Positions 48,204-58,985 of a stretch of DNA of 64,000 nucleotides are shown piece by piece. Each line of letters starts with the position of its first letter. Within the stretch, counting starts at the first letter, position 1. Location of the stretch: assembly GCA_031002005.1 (NCBI GenBank), contig JARYHS010008074.1:273793930-273857929 (forward strand). The letters run 5' to 3'. A model generated the notes under the pieces. That model saw only the letters and a program-made list of their open reading frames with translations, was not told the origin of the DNA and did no database searches. Both the position numbers and the translations under genes were made by a program. Source of the DNA: Vandiemenella viatica. Its lineage: Eukaryota > Arthropoda > Insecta > Orthoptera > Morabidae.

Positions 48204-49114
48204 TTGCGGGAATTTAGAGAGTTGTTTGAACCAGGTAGAACCCTCCCAGCCACAGATATAGTTGAACATAGAATTTTGACAGGAGATGCATTACCCATAT
48301 ATAAGAAGGCGTATCGAGTTCCTTTCCATCAGAGACAACTGATCGATGAGTTTATTGATCAACAATTAAAGGATGGTATTATTAGGCCTTCAAATAGCCC
48401 GTGGGCAGCCCCGGTCGTTATCGTCCCAAAGAAGAGTCCAAATGGAGAAACTAAGTTCAGATTTTGTGTAGATTACAGGTGTTTGAATGCTGTTACAACT
48501 TCAGATGTCTATCCTTTACCTTCTATTTCAGAGACAGTGGATTACCTAGGCCAGTGTAAGTATTTTACAAACCTTGATTTGCGTAGTGGTTATCATCAGA
48601 TAAGAGTTGCTGACGAGGACATTCCAAAAACTGCGTTCAATGTTCCGAACGGTCATTATGAATATACAAGAATGCCTTTTGGATTAAAAAATGCTCCAGC
48701 TACGTTTCAGAGACTGATGGACGGTGTTTTGAGGGGATTAAAGCCTTTTTCTACATTGGTTTATATGGATGATGTAATCGTATTTTCCAAAGATATTGAT
48801 GAACATGTCAGGAGATTGAGAAGTGTTTTCGAACGTCTGCAGAAGCTAATTTAACCTTGTCGATTGAAAAATGCAATTTTGCAGTTTCAGAGTTAGAATA
48901 TTTGGGTCATCATATTTCTAGAGAAGGAGTTAAACCGCATCCACGTTTAGTTCAGGCAGTAAAAGAGTTTCCAACACCAACTTGTGTCAAAGAGTTACAA
49001 TCATTTCTTGGTCTTGCTAATTATTACAGAAAATTTGTTCAAAATTATGCCCTTAAGGCTAAACCATTAACCAACTTAGTTGAGAAAAGGTGTAAAATTC
49101 GAATGGACAGTTGA
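48204..49114 (+). pseudogene. pol: Pol part 2: reverse transcriptase
   Basis: RT fingers and palm are in 48204-48854: an SPWAAPVVIVPKK block, FCVDYR, NLDLRSGYHQI, and the catalytic YMDD at about residues 186-189. A one-base loss near 48842 shifts the frame. The thumb continues in 48857-49114 (LEYLGHHIS, FLGLANYYRKF). Another one-base shift near 49090 ends that piece. All standard RT blocks are present, so the enzyme is broken only by indels. Confidence 0.9.
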
Positions 49115-49708
49115 TTGTGATCAAGCTATGGATACTTTGAAAGAAGCACTCACAACCTATCCAATTTTGGCTTTTCCAGATTTTTCCAAACCCTTATGTT
49201 CTTTCCACAGATGCAAGTAATGTAGCAATAGGTTCAGTTTTATCTCAGGTCATAGATGGAAAAGAAAGACCAATTGCCTATGCTTCCCGCCAACTAAATA
49301 AAGCAGAAACAAATTACAGTGTTACAGAGCGTGAACTTTTGTCAGTTATTTGGAGTATTAATTTTTTCAGATGTTACCTTTATGGCAGAAAATTTACTAT
49401 AATCACAGATCACGCAGCGTTAAAATGGATGTTAGGATTAAAAGACCCGTCGAGCAGATTAATGCGTTGGACATTAAGGCTAAGTGAGTTCGAATTTGAT
49501 GTTGTCCACAAGCCCGGAAAATTGCATGGTAATGCGGATGGTTTGAGTAGAAAAGTTCGGATGGTAGAGGCACAAGACCCCCCTTCACTAGTAGAATTGC
49601 CAATTGCGCAAGCAGAAGATGAGGAATGCAGTAAGTGGAGAAAAAATAAATGGTTTGTATTTCATGATAATGTGTTGCATCGCATAACAAGCGCGGTGAC
49701 AGAGTAGT
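49115..49708 (+). pseudogene. pol: Pol part 3: RNase H and tether
   Basis: After one more one-base shift (about 49185-49205) the reading carries an STDAS block with a catalytic Asp, an ELLSVIW block with the catalytic Glu, and a TDHAALKWM block. A VHKPGKLHGNADGLSR block with Asp follows, then the tether to the integrase. It would degrade RNA in RNA-DNA hybrids. A frame shift near 49690-49705 precedes integrase. Confidence 0.88.
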
Positions 49709-49736
49709 AGTCCCCAAAGTCTTACGTGAGTCAGTT

Positions 49737-50753
49737 ATGAAGTTGTATCATGATTCCATTTTGTCAGGTCATTGTGGATGGAAGTTGACTAATCAGAGGA
49801 TAGCTAAACAATATTGGTGGCCAGGTCGTAAAGGAGATGTCAGAGAGTATGTAAAAAGTTGTATTCAGTGTAATGAGAGACTAGGTCCAGGAAGAGCCAG
49901 AGAAAAGTTACAACAGTTACCAGAAACAGCAGAGCCATTTCAGAGAGTTGGTTTAGATGTAATGGGTCCTTTTAAGCGTACTAAAGCAGGTTACAGTTAT
50001 GTACTTACCATCACAGATGCTTTTTCAAGATATTTAGTAATGGTGCCTTTGGAAGATCAAACAGCAGAGAGTGTAGCAAGAGCTTTTGTATTAGGATGGA
50101 TACTTAAATTTGGCGTACCGAATTCTATTATTACGGATCAAGGATCAAATTTCATGTCAGCATTGTTCACACAAGTCTGTAAGTTATTGGGTATTGAGAA
50201 ATTGCGAACTACAAGTTTTCACCCACAAGGAAATGGTAGAACTGAAAGAATTCACAGAACTATTGGAAAAATGTTGAGCAACTATGTAAATAAGTCACAT
50301 AATGATTGGGATTTATTGTTACCATATGTGGTGTCAGCTTACAATACTAGAGTCCATGTTAGCACAAGGAGAACCCCATTTGAAATTATCTATGGTCGAG
50401 AAATGACGTCACCTTTCGAACTATTCAAAACTTCAAAAGATATTGATAATCCAGAAGTACGTAGTCTAGCATTCAAATTGAAGAAAATATGGTCAGAAGT
50501 TCGTAGAAACAATCAAAAAGCATTTCAGGCACAAGCTAAACAGTATGATAAAACAGCTAAACCACAAGAGATTAGCGTCGGAGATTTTGTAATGTTGAGC
50601 ACACCATTTTTGAGAAAAGGTCAAACACGTAAATTCACAACAAATTGGTCAGGTCCATTTGAGGTAATACAGATTCTTTCAGCCAGTTACAGTTAAAATT
50701 AAGCTACCAGATAGGGATATTGTGGTCCATAAAAATCGTCTTCGGGTGTACTA
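49737..50753 (+). pseudogene. pol: Pol part 4: integrase
   Basis: Counted from 49737: zinc-binding H5, H12, C42, C45. Catalytic triad D74, D134 and E170 with the usual 35-residue spacing between the last two. A GPF-V motif of the GPY/F module is near the end. A one-base shift near 50665-50680 gives an early stop at 50696. The normal end would be near 50753. The integrase core itself is open and has all key residues. Confidence 0.9.
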
Positions 50754-51362
50754 GTTGGAATAGGAAACACATAGTGAACCCAGGTGAAAATACATCAACA
50801 GACAGAACAGCAACACAACATGTGGGACAACCTAAGCAAATTCCAAAGACAGTAGATCCACAAAGTTCAAGTCCGTATTCAGTTGCGAAGTAAAGGCCCA
50901 GTTCAACCATCTCATACATCTCAAAAGCCAGCAGTAAGGTATAGTTTGAGACCTAGGAAGTAATCAGTAGTCAATAGAATATATGTATTTCATGTTTTGT
51001 ATCTGCTGTAACATCAAGTGTAATTTTGTATTTTGTATGGTTAGATATTTGAGTTTAAGATTTGAGTTGATGATGTTCATGTTTGCAACGTGTTGCAAAG
51101 AGACATGTGCGTATGGTGATTTTCAACCACCAAGCCTTGTCCCTTTGGAAGTGTGCATAAAACACGTTTACTGCGGTGAACAAAATGTTGTAGCCTCGTG
51201 GAGAGCAGTCGAGCAGAGCAGCTGAGCAGAGCAGCTGAGCAGTGCAGAGCGCGGGCAGCAACTGAAGGCGCCCCAGTCAGCGCTAGTAGAGGAGACTCAG
51301 AGTGGCACGTGTGTGTGTGTCCAAGTGAAGTGCAGTGCAGAAAGTAACATTGAGTATTCATT
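50754..51362 (+). other. pol-env spacer with short repeats
   Basis: No gene. GAGCAG(AGCAGCT) repeats lie near 51210-51250 and a short GT-run near 51308-51320. A candidate splice acceptor for env lies near 51044. Confidence 0.55.
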
Positions 51363-53219
51363 ATGTTTTATTCAGTTATTTTATTGGGTATCTTGTTTCC
51401 TTTTGTTTATTTAGTCCATGTAAAGCCTCTTAGTAATGGTGTAGTATTTTCTAAGGAGAGTGATGTAATTGCTTCAGATAATTATTGGTCACTAGTAATA
51501 GATTATGATTTGGGAATTGTAAGAGATGAATGCACCAAGCTAGATAGCACATTCAGTACTCTTGATGAGCTTACTAAAGAAAATCTGTCGCATAATGATT
51601 CAGCTATAAATTCAGTTTCTTTGAATCTAAAAGTAATGTATTCTGCTTTACAGCAAGAATTTTACAATATTTTGGAAATTCTACCTCATAAGCCAAACAG
51701 AGTCAGAAGGTCATATTTCGATCTTGGAGGAAAAATTTTGAAAACTGTATTTGGAACTTTAAATTCTGAAGATCTAGAGCATTTAGAGTCAAGGTTAAAT
51801 AATTTGGAAGCTGTAGGGAATGATGTTAAACTTAGTCTTTCGTCACAGTTGATTTTGATTCAGCATATGGAGGAGTCCATTACAAATCATACACAAGCAA
51901 TACAAGTATTAGCAGATGCCTTCATCTCACAGACTAGGGAAATTCAATCAGTAATAAGTAAGAATATGCATGAAGTAGAAAGTGTACTAACAGTTTTGAA
52001 TTTTCAGATTTTTAGTGTAAAAACTTTACAAGAGCTTATTTTTGGGTTAACAAATGTACGTATGGAATTGGTTAGATTAAGAATTGCTCTATTACAAGGT
52101 TCTAGTGGGAAAGTTAGTGATATTTTATTGAGCCCTAGAGTGTTTTTGAAATATTTACAGTTGATACAGAATAAGTTAGATTCAAGTATGTTTATGATTG
52201 CCCCTTGTACAGAGGAGAGTTTAAGTGTGTATTACCAATTGTCAAAGGTAAATATTGTTTTAATGGGTAGTAATTTGAGGTTAGTTGTTAATGTTCCTAT
52301 TGGTGCACATGATTCAGTTTTAGAGAGATATAGTATTCATACTTTTCCGATCTATTGGAGTGAAACAGGCAGATATGTAAGATGGGATATGAAAGATGTA
52401 ATTTTATTGAGCAAAGATCATAAGTCATATGTGACACTTAATCAGAATGACATGCAGAAATGTGAATCTAATATTGTAGAAATATGTCCATTGATGACTT
52501 TGCATGATGTAAGTGTAAGTAGTTGTGAATCTGATATGTTCTTTTCAGAAAAGTTTGTTGAGTCATGTCAAAGAGAAGTTGTGACCCTCACTAAATCATA
52601 TTTTGCTAGAGTTCATGATAATTGGATATTTACCTTGTTAACACCTTGTACTGTCAGTGTCAATTGTATTCAATCTCAGCAGACAACTAAATTATCAGTA
52701 AGTGGTTCAGGAATGTTTGTAAACACTACAGGTTGTCAAATAATTGGAAATGATTTTAGAACACCAGCAATTAAGTCAGTTAAGAAGTCTTATGATTTGT
52801 CTTATCCGTTGTATTACTTACCAAATTTAACTCATGAAATTTATCACAGTCCTAAATTAGTTGAATTGAATTTGACTTATAGTAAGGAGGTTAAAGAAGA
52901 GATTGATAAGTATCTTAAAGCATCTAATGACACTATTAAATTCAGTAAGATTATTGCACATTTGGAGTCACAAATGAGTTCTAGAGATCAACATAAGATA
53001 ACAGTTGTATCTGCCAGTGTTACGTCTATTATTTGTATTTTAATTGTCTTGTTTTTGGGTATTTGGTTATGTAGACATTGTATGAATAAGATGATTCAGA
53101 ATTATTTTGCTGCAAATGCAGCCACGCAATCTGTTAGCAGCATACGAGTAACTATTCCAGAGATTTCTCATGATAGTGTTGCAGGAGCAACACGTGTTTC
53201 AAAGGCGGGGGAGTTGTAA
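51363..53219 (+). CDS. env: envelope glycoprotein of endogenous retrovirus (F-type)
   Basis: The frame is 618 codons, ATG at 51363 and TAA at 53217-53219. Residues 1-20 form a hydrophobic signal peptide. RVRR at 113-116 is a furin-like cleavage site, and a glycine-containing segment after it could be a fusion peptide. Heptad-like segments and several Cys follow. A membrane segment is at about 549-570 with a short cytoplasmic tail. This plan matches envelopes of gypsy-type viruses, which are related to baculovirus fusion proteins. The frame is unbroken although pol is broken. Its last codons overlap the polypurine tract, and its stop codon lies in the first bases of the 3' LTR. Confidence 0.9.
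   Translation: MFYSVILLGILFPFVYLVHVKPLSNGVVFSKESDVIASDNYWSLVIDYDLGIVRDECTKLDSTFSTLDELTKENLSHNDSAINSVSLNLKVMYSALQQEFYNILEILPHKPNRVRRSYFDLGGKILKTVFGTLNSEDLEHLESRLNNLEAVGNDVKLSLSSQLILIQHMEESITNHTQAIQVLADAFISQTREIQSVISKNMHEVESVLTVLNFQIFSVKTLQELIFGLTNVRMELVRLRIALLQGSSGKVSDILLSPRVFLKYLQLIQNKLDSSMFMIAPCTEESLSVYYQLSKVNIVLMGSNLRLVVNVPIGAHDSVLERYSIHTFPIYWSETGRYVRWDMKDVILLSKDHKSYVTLNQNDMQKCESNIVEICPLMTLHDVSVSSCESDMFFSEKFVESCQREVVTLTKSYFARVHDNWIFTLLTPCTVSVNCIQSQQTTKLSVSGSGMFVNTTGCQIIGNDFRTPAIKSVKKSYDLSYPLYYLPNLTHEIYHSPKLVELNLTYSKEVKEEIDKYLKASNDTIKFSKIIAHLESQMSSRDQHKITVVSASVTSIICILIVLFLGIWLCRHCMNKMIQNYFAANAATQSVSSIRVTIPEISHDSVAGATRVSKAGEL
53200..53214 (+). other. polypurine tract
   Basis: AAAGGCGGGGGAG followed by T lies directly before the 3' LTR (TGTAAGG). 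It primes plus-strand DNA synthesis in this class of element. It is also the end of env coding. Confidence 0.75.
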
Positions 53220-53939
53220 GGGAACCAAATAAATCCCCGTAACATTGTGTTAAAGCGGAGTGAATATTCGTCCTCTGCTAGAGGCGCAGAGCGCTGCGGC
53301 GTAACGTAATACTACGCCTTCGCTGATAAGCGTCAGCAACTTGTAGCAAGTGCACATGCACTCCTCGGGAGTGTGAATGTAACACATCGATGTAGGAGTG
53401 TGTCGTGATTTACTACCAACATGTCGCTTTGTACCCCATTTCGGCAACAGGAGTCTAAATTCAAGCTAGCGGGGGTATTGCTAACATATTGCGTGGTGCA
53501 GAAATTACGTTCCTGTATTTATGCAACTGTCCGTGTGTAAGTTAACGGCGAATAAATTGGAACTAATCTGTAATCTCTGTTTCCGTCAGTAATAAACCTT
53601 ACTAAACCGTATCAGGCTAACAACACTCAAGCCAAAGAACTCTACGCAGCCTTCAATATAAAACAATTAACATCATTTTATTATACATTAGTTGTTTCGG
53701 CAGCTATTGTCCACGCAGTTGTCGATTCTGCGTCATCAACAATCGACTGGTGTCAGCAGAAGGCCGTCGTCCTGACAAGAACATCAAGAAGACGTTGCTA
53801 TCGGTCAGGTTAGTGATCACACCTCCGATAGTCAACCAGTCATCAATCAATATCCACTCAGCCATCCAAAACGGGACTCTGGCGTCATCTGCGGGACTCA
53901 AACCCTGCACCACACGTCTGTAAACGAGTACCTACTACA
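53215..53939 (+). repeat. 3' LTR of the endogenous retrovirus
   Basis: It is 725 bp with TGTAAGG...TACTACA ends. It is shorter than the 5' LTR by several small indels. An AGAA duplication follows at 53940-53943. Confidence 0.88.
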
Positions 53940-54134
53940 AGAACTAGTTTCTGTTTTATATACGTCGTGTGAATGCAAGTATTACTGTTGTTAAAAATAC
54001 GTGATATTTGTGTTTTTGCATTTTTATCGAATATATTCCCGGTATTATTTTTTTTAAGCGTTGCGATTGTAGTAGTTTCTGCAAAATACAAGCACGTGAC
54101 TTTTATTCATTTCTCTTTCTAGTTCAATTAAATA

Positions 54135-55943
54135 ATGGCTTCAACTAGCAAAAATGTTGGATCAAAGAAGCGAAAAGCTGCAGATGAACTGAGAAGTTTT
54201 CAGGATAAGTGGACAATAATCTATTTATTTTATTTTTTTGTAGAATTTAAAGCTAATCCCATATGCAAAGAATCTGTTTCTGTATTGAAAGACTACAACA
54301 TGAAACGGCATTATGAAACTAAACATGCAAATAAGTTTGATGAGTACCAAGGACAATTTTGATTAGACCAGATAAATGACTTAAAAAGAAAACTTTGTAC
54401 ACAGCAACAGATATTCACTAACACTGCTGCTAAGTCAACATGCCACGTAAAAGCGAGCTATGCAGTAGCTTCAATATTAGCCAAGAAATCGAAGCCGTAT
54501 CCAGATGGTGAAACGGTCAAGGAATTTTTGGAAAGCATAGTTGCAATAATGTGTCCAGAAAAGAAAAAGGAATTTTCATAAATAAACCTCTCTCGTGAAA
54601 CTATTACCAGGCGTGTGGAAGACATTGGGAAACATTTTGAAGATAATTTGAAAAGCAGAGCGCCTGATTTCGTATATTATTCTCTAGCATTGGATGAAAG
54701 CACAGATCTAAAAGATAGCTACTGCGCAAGTAGCGATTTTCTTAAGAGGTGTTGATATCAATTTAAACAAAACACAAGAATTAGCGGTTCTATATCCACT
54801 AATATATAACACTACAACTGCACGCGATTTGTTAGTCAGCTACAGCAACATTAAATCGTTTTTCTTTAAAACTTCACAACTTATCTGGCGTGACGACGGA
54901 TGGAGCTCCTGCAATGGTTGGAAAACATGAAGGTTTAGTCAAACTGATTGAAAATGAAGCCTGCAAACTTGATAATACCTCATTATTAAATTTTCATTGC
55001 ATTATTCATCAAGAGAATTTAAAAATGGATCATGTCATGAGCGTGGTTATCAAAATAGTGAACTTCATTAGATCGAAGGGGTTGAACCACAGTCAGTTCC
55101 AAGAATTCCTCAAACATTTGGATTCTGACTATAATGACCTTACATTTTATACTGAAGTAAGATGGTTGTCCCGTGCAAAAATGTTAAAAAGAGTGTTTGA
55201 TTTGAAGGAAGAGATACAATCATTCTATGCAAGCAAGTGAAAGTATCCCAGAGTTTTAAGACGTGGCTTGGGTTTGTGACTTCGCGTTTCTAGTCGACGT
55301 AACTAACCATTTAAATAACTTGAACATTCGTCTGCAAGGCAAAGACCAATTGGTTAATGATATGTTTGATATTGTTGCCGCGTTTCAAATGAAACTTGGG
55401 CTTTGGGAACAACAGTTGAAAAATAAAAATTTCACTCATTTTTCCACGCTATTATTGGTAGCAGACGTCACACAGGCGTTGGCGATTAAGTACAGTTCAT
55501 TGATATCAAACTTAAAACTTGAGTTTGAAAACCGATTTCAAGATTTCAAAAAACATAATATTATTTTATCTGCATTTTTGACGCCATTCTCCGTTTATAT
55601 AAATTCATTGCCAGGAAATTTGCAAATGGAGTATTGTGAATTGCAGTGTGACGCACAACTCAAGGAGAAATTCCACCAGGTTGGTTTGGAAGAATTTTAC
55701 AGAAAATACGTGAACAAGGAGAAAAATCCTTCATTTTATAAACATGCTTTGCGGATTATTTCCCTATTTGGAAACACTTATGTGTGTGAACAGCTTTTCA
55801 GCCGGATGAACAGTATCAAGTCTCAAAACAGAACACGAATCACCGATGTTCATTTGGAGAACTTTATGCGTGTAGCCACAACTTCTCTCGATATCAACAT
55901 TGATGCCCTTAGTTCTGTAAAACAATGTCAAAAGTCGCATTAA
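54135..55943 (+). pseudogene. hAT transposase pseudogene (BED finger, Charlie/GTF2IRD2-like)
   Basis: A start ATG is at 54135 with a basic N-terminus. A degraded BED-type zinc finger follows (a RHYETKH end near 54310). After shifts, 54440-54720 has a YAVASILAKKSKPYPDGE block with a TAA at about 54579, then an LDESTD block holding the first catalytic Asp. 54890-55240 has TTDGAPAMVG (second Asp), a CIIHQE block and RWLSR. 55263-55943 ends with the hATC dimerisation region (FGNTYVCEQLFSRMN). There are at least three frame breaks, so it is inactive. The reading also has a stretch of odd hydrophobic residues near codon 30-38 that looks like decay. Confidence 0.88.
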
Positions 55944-56107
55944 AATAAGAGTATATTTAATACTTCATTAAATATCTAATTTCATTTTAAGTGTTTTTTT
56001 CCTTCATGAAAATATTAATATTTTTCCATGAAAATTATGCATGTGGCCCGGTAGAGAGTTGTAGTTCTAAAATTTGGCCCGGCTGCTGAAAAGGTTGACC
56101 ACCTATG

Positions 56108-56115
56108 CCTGTCAC
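56108..56115. repeat. 8-bp target duplication CCTGTCAC (right)
   Basis: Identical to 44848-44855. Confidence 0.85.
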
Positions 56116-57470
56116 CATTACTATTAATTGACTTTCGCAAAAAATTTCACGGCAGTTACACCGGAGAGCCAGAAAACGCAAGTGATGGTATTTTCAGATG
56201 ATGTCACGGTACGGAACAAGAGGAAGTTCAGAAACAGGTAAGTATACGGAAAAACAATTAACTGAATGTGATATTAAAATGAACCATGCAAAACTGTATT
56301 AGTGACGGTAAATAAGAGGAATCGATTCAAAGATCACTCAAGTAAAAACAAAAATCCTTCCGGTCCAAATACCTGCCTAATGTGACCACTAGCGCCAATC
56401 TAAGCCAGAAATAAATATTAAACACAATAGGCTTGAAACTTATATAATCTAACGAGACAACTTTCGAACAACAAAATAAAAAAATATATATATATATTAA
56501 TTTTAACAACACATACTTTCGGCGAGTACTGACTTACCACTCTGAAATTTGTGCCTTGATCCCTAAAACATAAACGAAATAAAAATAAAAAAACGAATAA
56601 AATTTATAACATCAATGAACAAGAAGACGAGAAGAGATAGAATAAAAATCTAAATATAGTCGAAAACGTCAGTGACGATCTGGCAGAGATGTTTCGGCTG
56701 TCGGTTCAACTACCTTCATTTTGTGAGCTGATTCATGAAACTGCTACCATGGAAGAAGAAAAATAAGGTACATATCAACAGAAGATAAGGAGATAATCGT
56801 TTACTAGGCACATTAACAACATCTTTATGCTCCAGGTTTGTTGCGATCTTTGTTTTTAAGCGGCCCCACATATAACTTTTTGAATTCAGCGTTTTCTGTA
56901 GTAAAATATTTCCAGAGTTACATTTCAGACTGCTGTAATTAATTTGTGAGCTCAATAACAGTTAACTGTACAGTTCAGCTTCATTTGCTTGTTGTTGGTC
57001 TAACTTGTAAGATTATGAACGATGGTTTCGCCTGAATAATCAATTTCAATGCCAACTACTCATATCAGAAAGATTAGATGGCATTGTTTTTCCGTCTTAA
57101 AAATATTGGATCGTTAACCAGTTTATGGAGTAATGCTATCGGTTCCATTTATGACGCCAGAGATAGCGAATCATACAGTCGGTACCCATTTTTTAAGGTT
57201 TTAAATACTGACACGTTTCTCTAAGAAAATATGCAAAGATGCAGCACATTAATAAACAATTGCGATACTCTAACTTTATTTATTCTCAATTTAATTAGAG
57301 ATTTTCCTATTCGGGATATAGAATGTACCGCAGAGTTAGAGGAGTAATTGTGAAGGGATTTTCTTATTGGTTAGCAAAGACAGTTTACTAATATTCATAA
57401 ATCATCGCTAAGGATACACTTGTGGGATGATAAAAAAGAAAAAAAAATAGTGTGTTCGTTGCTTAGCGTA
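56116..57470. other. AT-rich spacer
   Basis: Nothing recognised. A short TA-run lies near 56486-56496. Confidence 0.4.
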
Positions 57471-58604
57471 GTGGACGTATGAATGATGAAGATGAGGCAC
57501 CTGGGGAGAAACTAAATTCATATTGAGAGTTCAGAAGTAAGCGCAGAATGGCTATTATTGGTGGGGATTTAAATTTACCAAATGTAAGCTGGTAGAAAAG
57601 GGAACAGAGTTTTGCAAATTCCTTAGAGAGGAATGGAGGCTTAACACAAGTGGTTGAGCACAACACTAGAGACCAAACATGAATATCTTGCTAATGAAGC
57701 CTGATGATAACGTGGGGTCTCAAGTAACTGCAAGAATAAGTGATCACAATGGAATTCTCATGAATAATAGAGGATTCAGTAAATCAAAATTGAAGGGTGA
57801 AATAGGAGCAGGCACAAATTTCAGAATTAAAAAGTAATTTTAGGGAAAGTTTCAGAAAATAATAGGATGGCACAATTGCAGTAGGGTTGCAGTATGAAGA
57901 GTTTCAAGGAGATAATAAATAAAAGCGAAGAAATATTTATTCCAAAACAGAAAATAAAGAGATATAGGTTCCTACATACTACAGTTGGGAGGAGAGGAGA
58001 GGAGATTTAAGAGAACACAGCAGATTTAACAGACAGCAAGGCAGTATACTTGAAATAAGGAATTAATAATAGCAAAGAAGGAGGCTGAATCTGGGTTTAT
58101 GAAGAATATTATTGGTGCAGGAGGACCACTGGCAATTTCTATGGCTATGTTAGAAAACTGAGGAGAAGGAAAAGTATTCAAACATCTGCAGATAAGGATG
58201 GAGAAAAATTTATTGAGGATTTGAAACTGGCATATGTATTGAGTAAATGGTTTTGATGAAATCTTTAGAGACTATCATCTTGGGGTGAGAGGGAGTAAAT
58301 CAGAGGAGCATCTTCATATAGATTGAAAAGAGCAAACTACAAAATTATGACGGAACTAGGTAACCTAACCAAGCGCAGAAGGGTCGGAGTAGATAATATT
58401 AACACAGATGTATTAAAGATTGTGGGATACTATATTGTACATTACCTTGAAATATTATTTGGATTGAATCTGACGTCTTGCTGCTTACCGGAGGGGAGCG
58501 ATGCTACTATCGGTTCATAAAGGAGGAGCGATAAATATGGTTGAAAATTACAGACCGATTAGTTTGACATCAGTGATGGAGAAACTGAGATGCAACTACA
58601 TCAG

Positions 58605-58985
58605 AATTTTTTTTTTCAAATCGGCGGAGTCAGCGGTAATCACCTGCCCAACATGTACGTTTTGGACCGGTGGACATATGTATTTAATATCTTTGACAAT
58701 GTAATAGAAGTTTTAAAATTTACATTATAACCATTGACATAAGTGCACATTGCACTGCGATATGACAAGAGTTATTTCGTTCCTTTCTGAGTATATGTGA
58801 TTCCATGAGTCCTTCTGAAGAAGACGATCTTATGATCGTCGAAACCGCGGTCAAGGTTAAATAAACCTAATTGATGCAACTGGTTGGCTATCATTTTCAC
58901 CTGAACCTGTACATCAGAAATGTCTGTGATGAAAGAAACTCGTTTGAAAATCGACGACATGGCTTAGGTAAGGATATTCATGTGA
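58605..58985 (+). mobile_element. insert in the LINE, carries hammerhead-like motif
   Basis: LINE coding similarity stops at a T-run (58610-58618) and resumes near 58990. The insert has no coding signal but contains the hammerhead-like fold at 58811-58856 followed by AAATAAA. Penelope-like elements and retrozymes are known to carry such ribozymes, so a Penelope terminal repeat or retrozyme piece is possible. Boundaries are approximate and I found no clear duplication. Confidence 0.45.
58811..58856 (+). ncRNA. candidate type I hammerhead ribozyme
   Basis: Stem I is CCTT (58811-58814) with AAGG (58853-58856). The core CTGAAGA is at 58815-58821, with one extra A at 58822. Stem II is GACGATC/GATCGTC with loop TTAT (58823-58840). 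GAA is at 58841-58843. A15.1-C pairs with G-U around a CGCG loop, giving the GUC cleavage triplet at 58850-58852. All conserved core bases are present. The extra A after position A9 is unusual. From memory it has a precedent in a viroid hammerhead. Self-cleavage is a prediction. Confidence 0.6.

Larger units (their letters stand above)
45294..53939 (+). mobile_element. errantivirus-like endogenous retrovirus (Ty3/gypsy with env)
   Basis: The layout is 5' LTR, primer site, leader with splice donor, gag, protease-RT-RNase H-integrase, env, polypurine tract, 3' LTR. It lies inside a hAT element and has an AGAA duplication. gag and env are open. pol has one in-frame stop and several one-base shifts. 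The presence of an envelope with a furin-like site and a C-terminal membrane anchor places it with insect endogenous retroviruses of the gypsy type. As it stands it cannot make a full Pol. Confidence 0.92.
44856..56107 (+). mobile_element. hAT transposon (Charlie/GTF2IRD2-type), split by an endogenous retrovirus
   Basis: The left end is CAGGGATGGCCAACC. The reverse complement of the right end is CATAGGTGGTCAACC (11 of 15 match). Both are followed by GC-rich CCCGCGGGCC/GGCCCGG motifs and flanked by CCTGTCAC. Without the retrovirus the element would be about 2.6 kb, a normal hAT size. It codes for a broken transposase at 54135-55943. The retrovirus sits between the left end and the transposase start. 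Confidence 0.88.
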
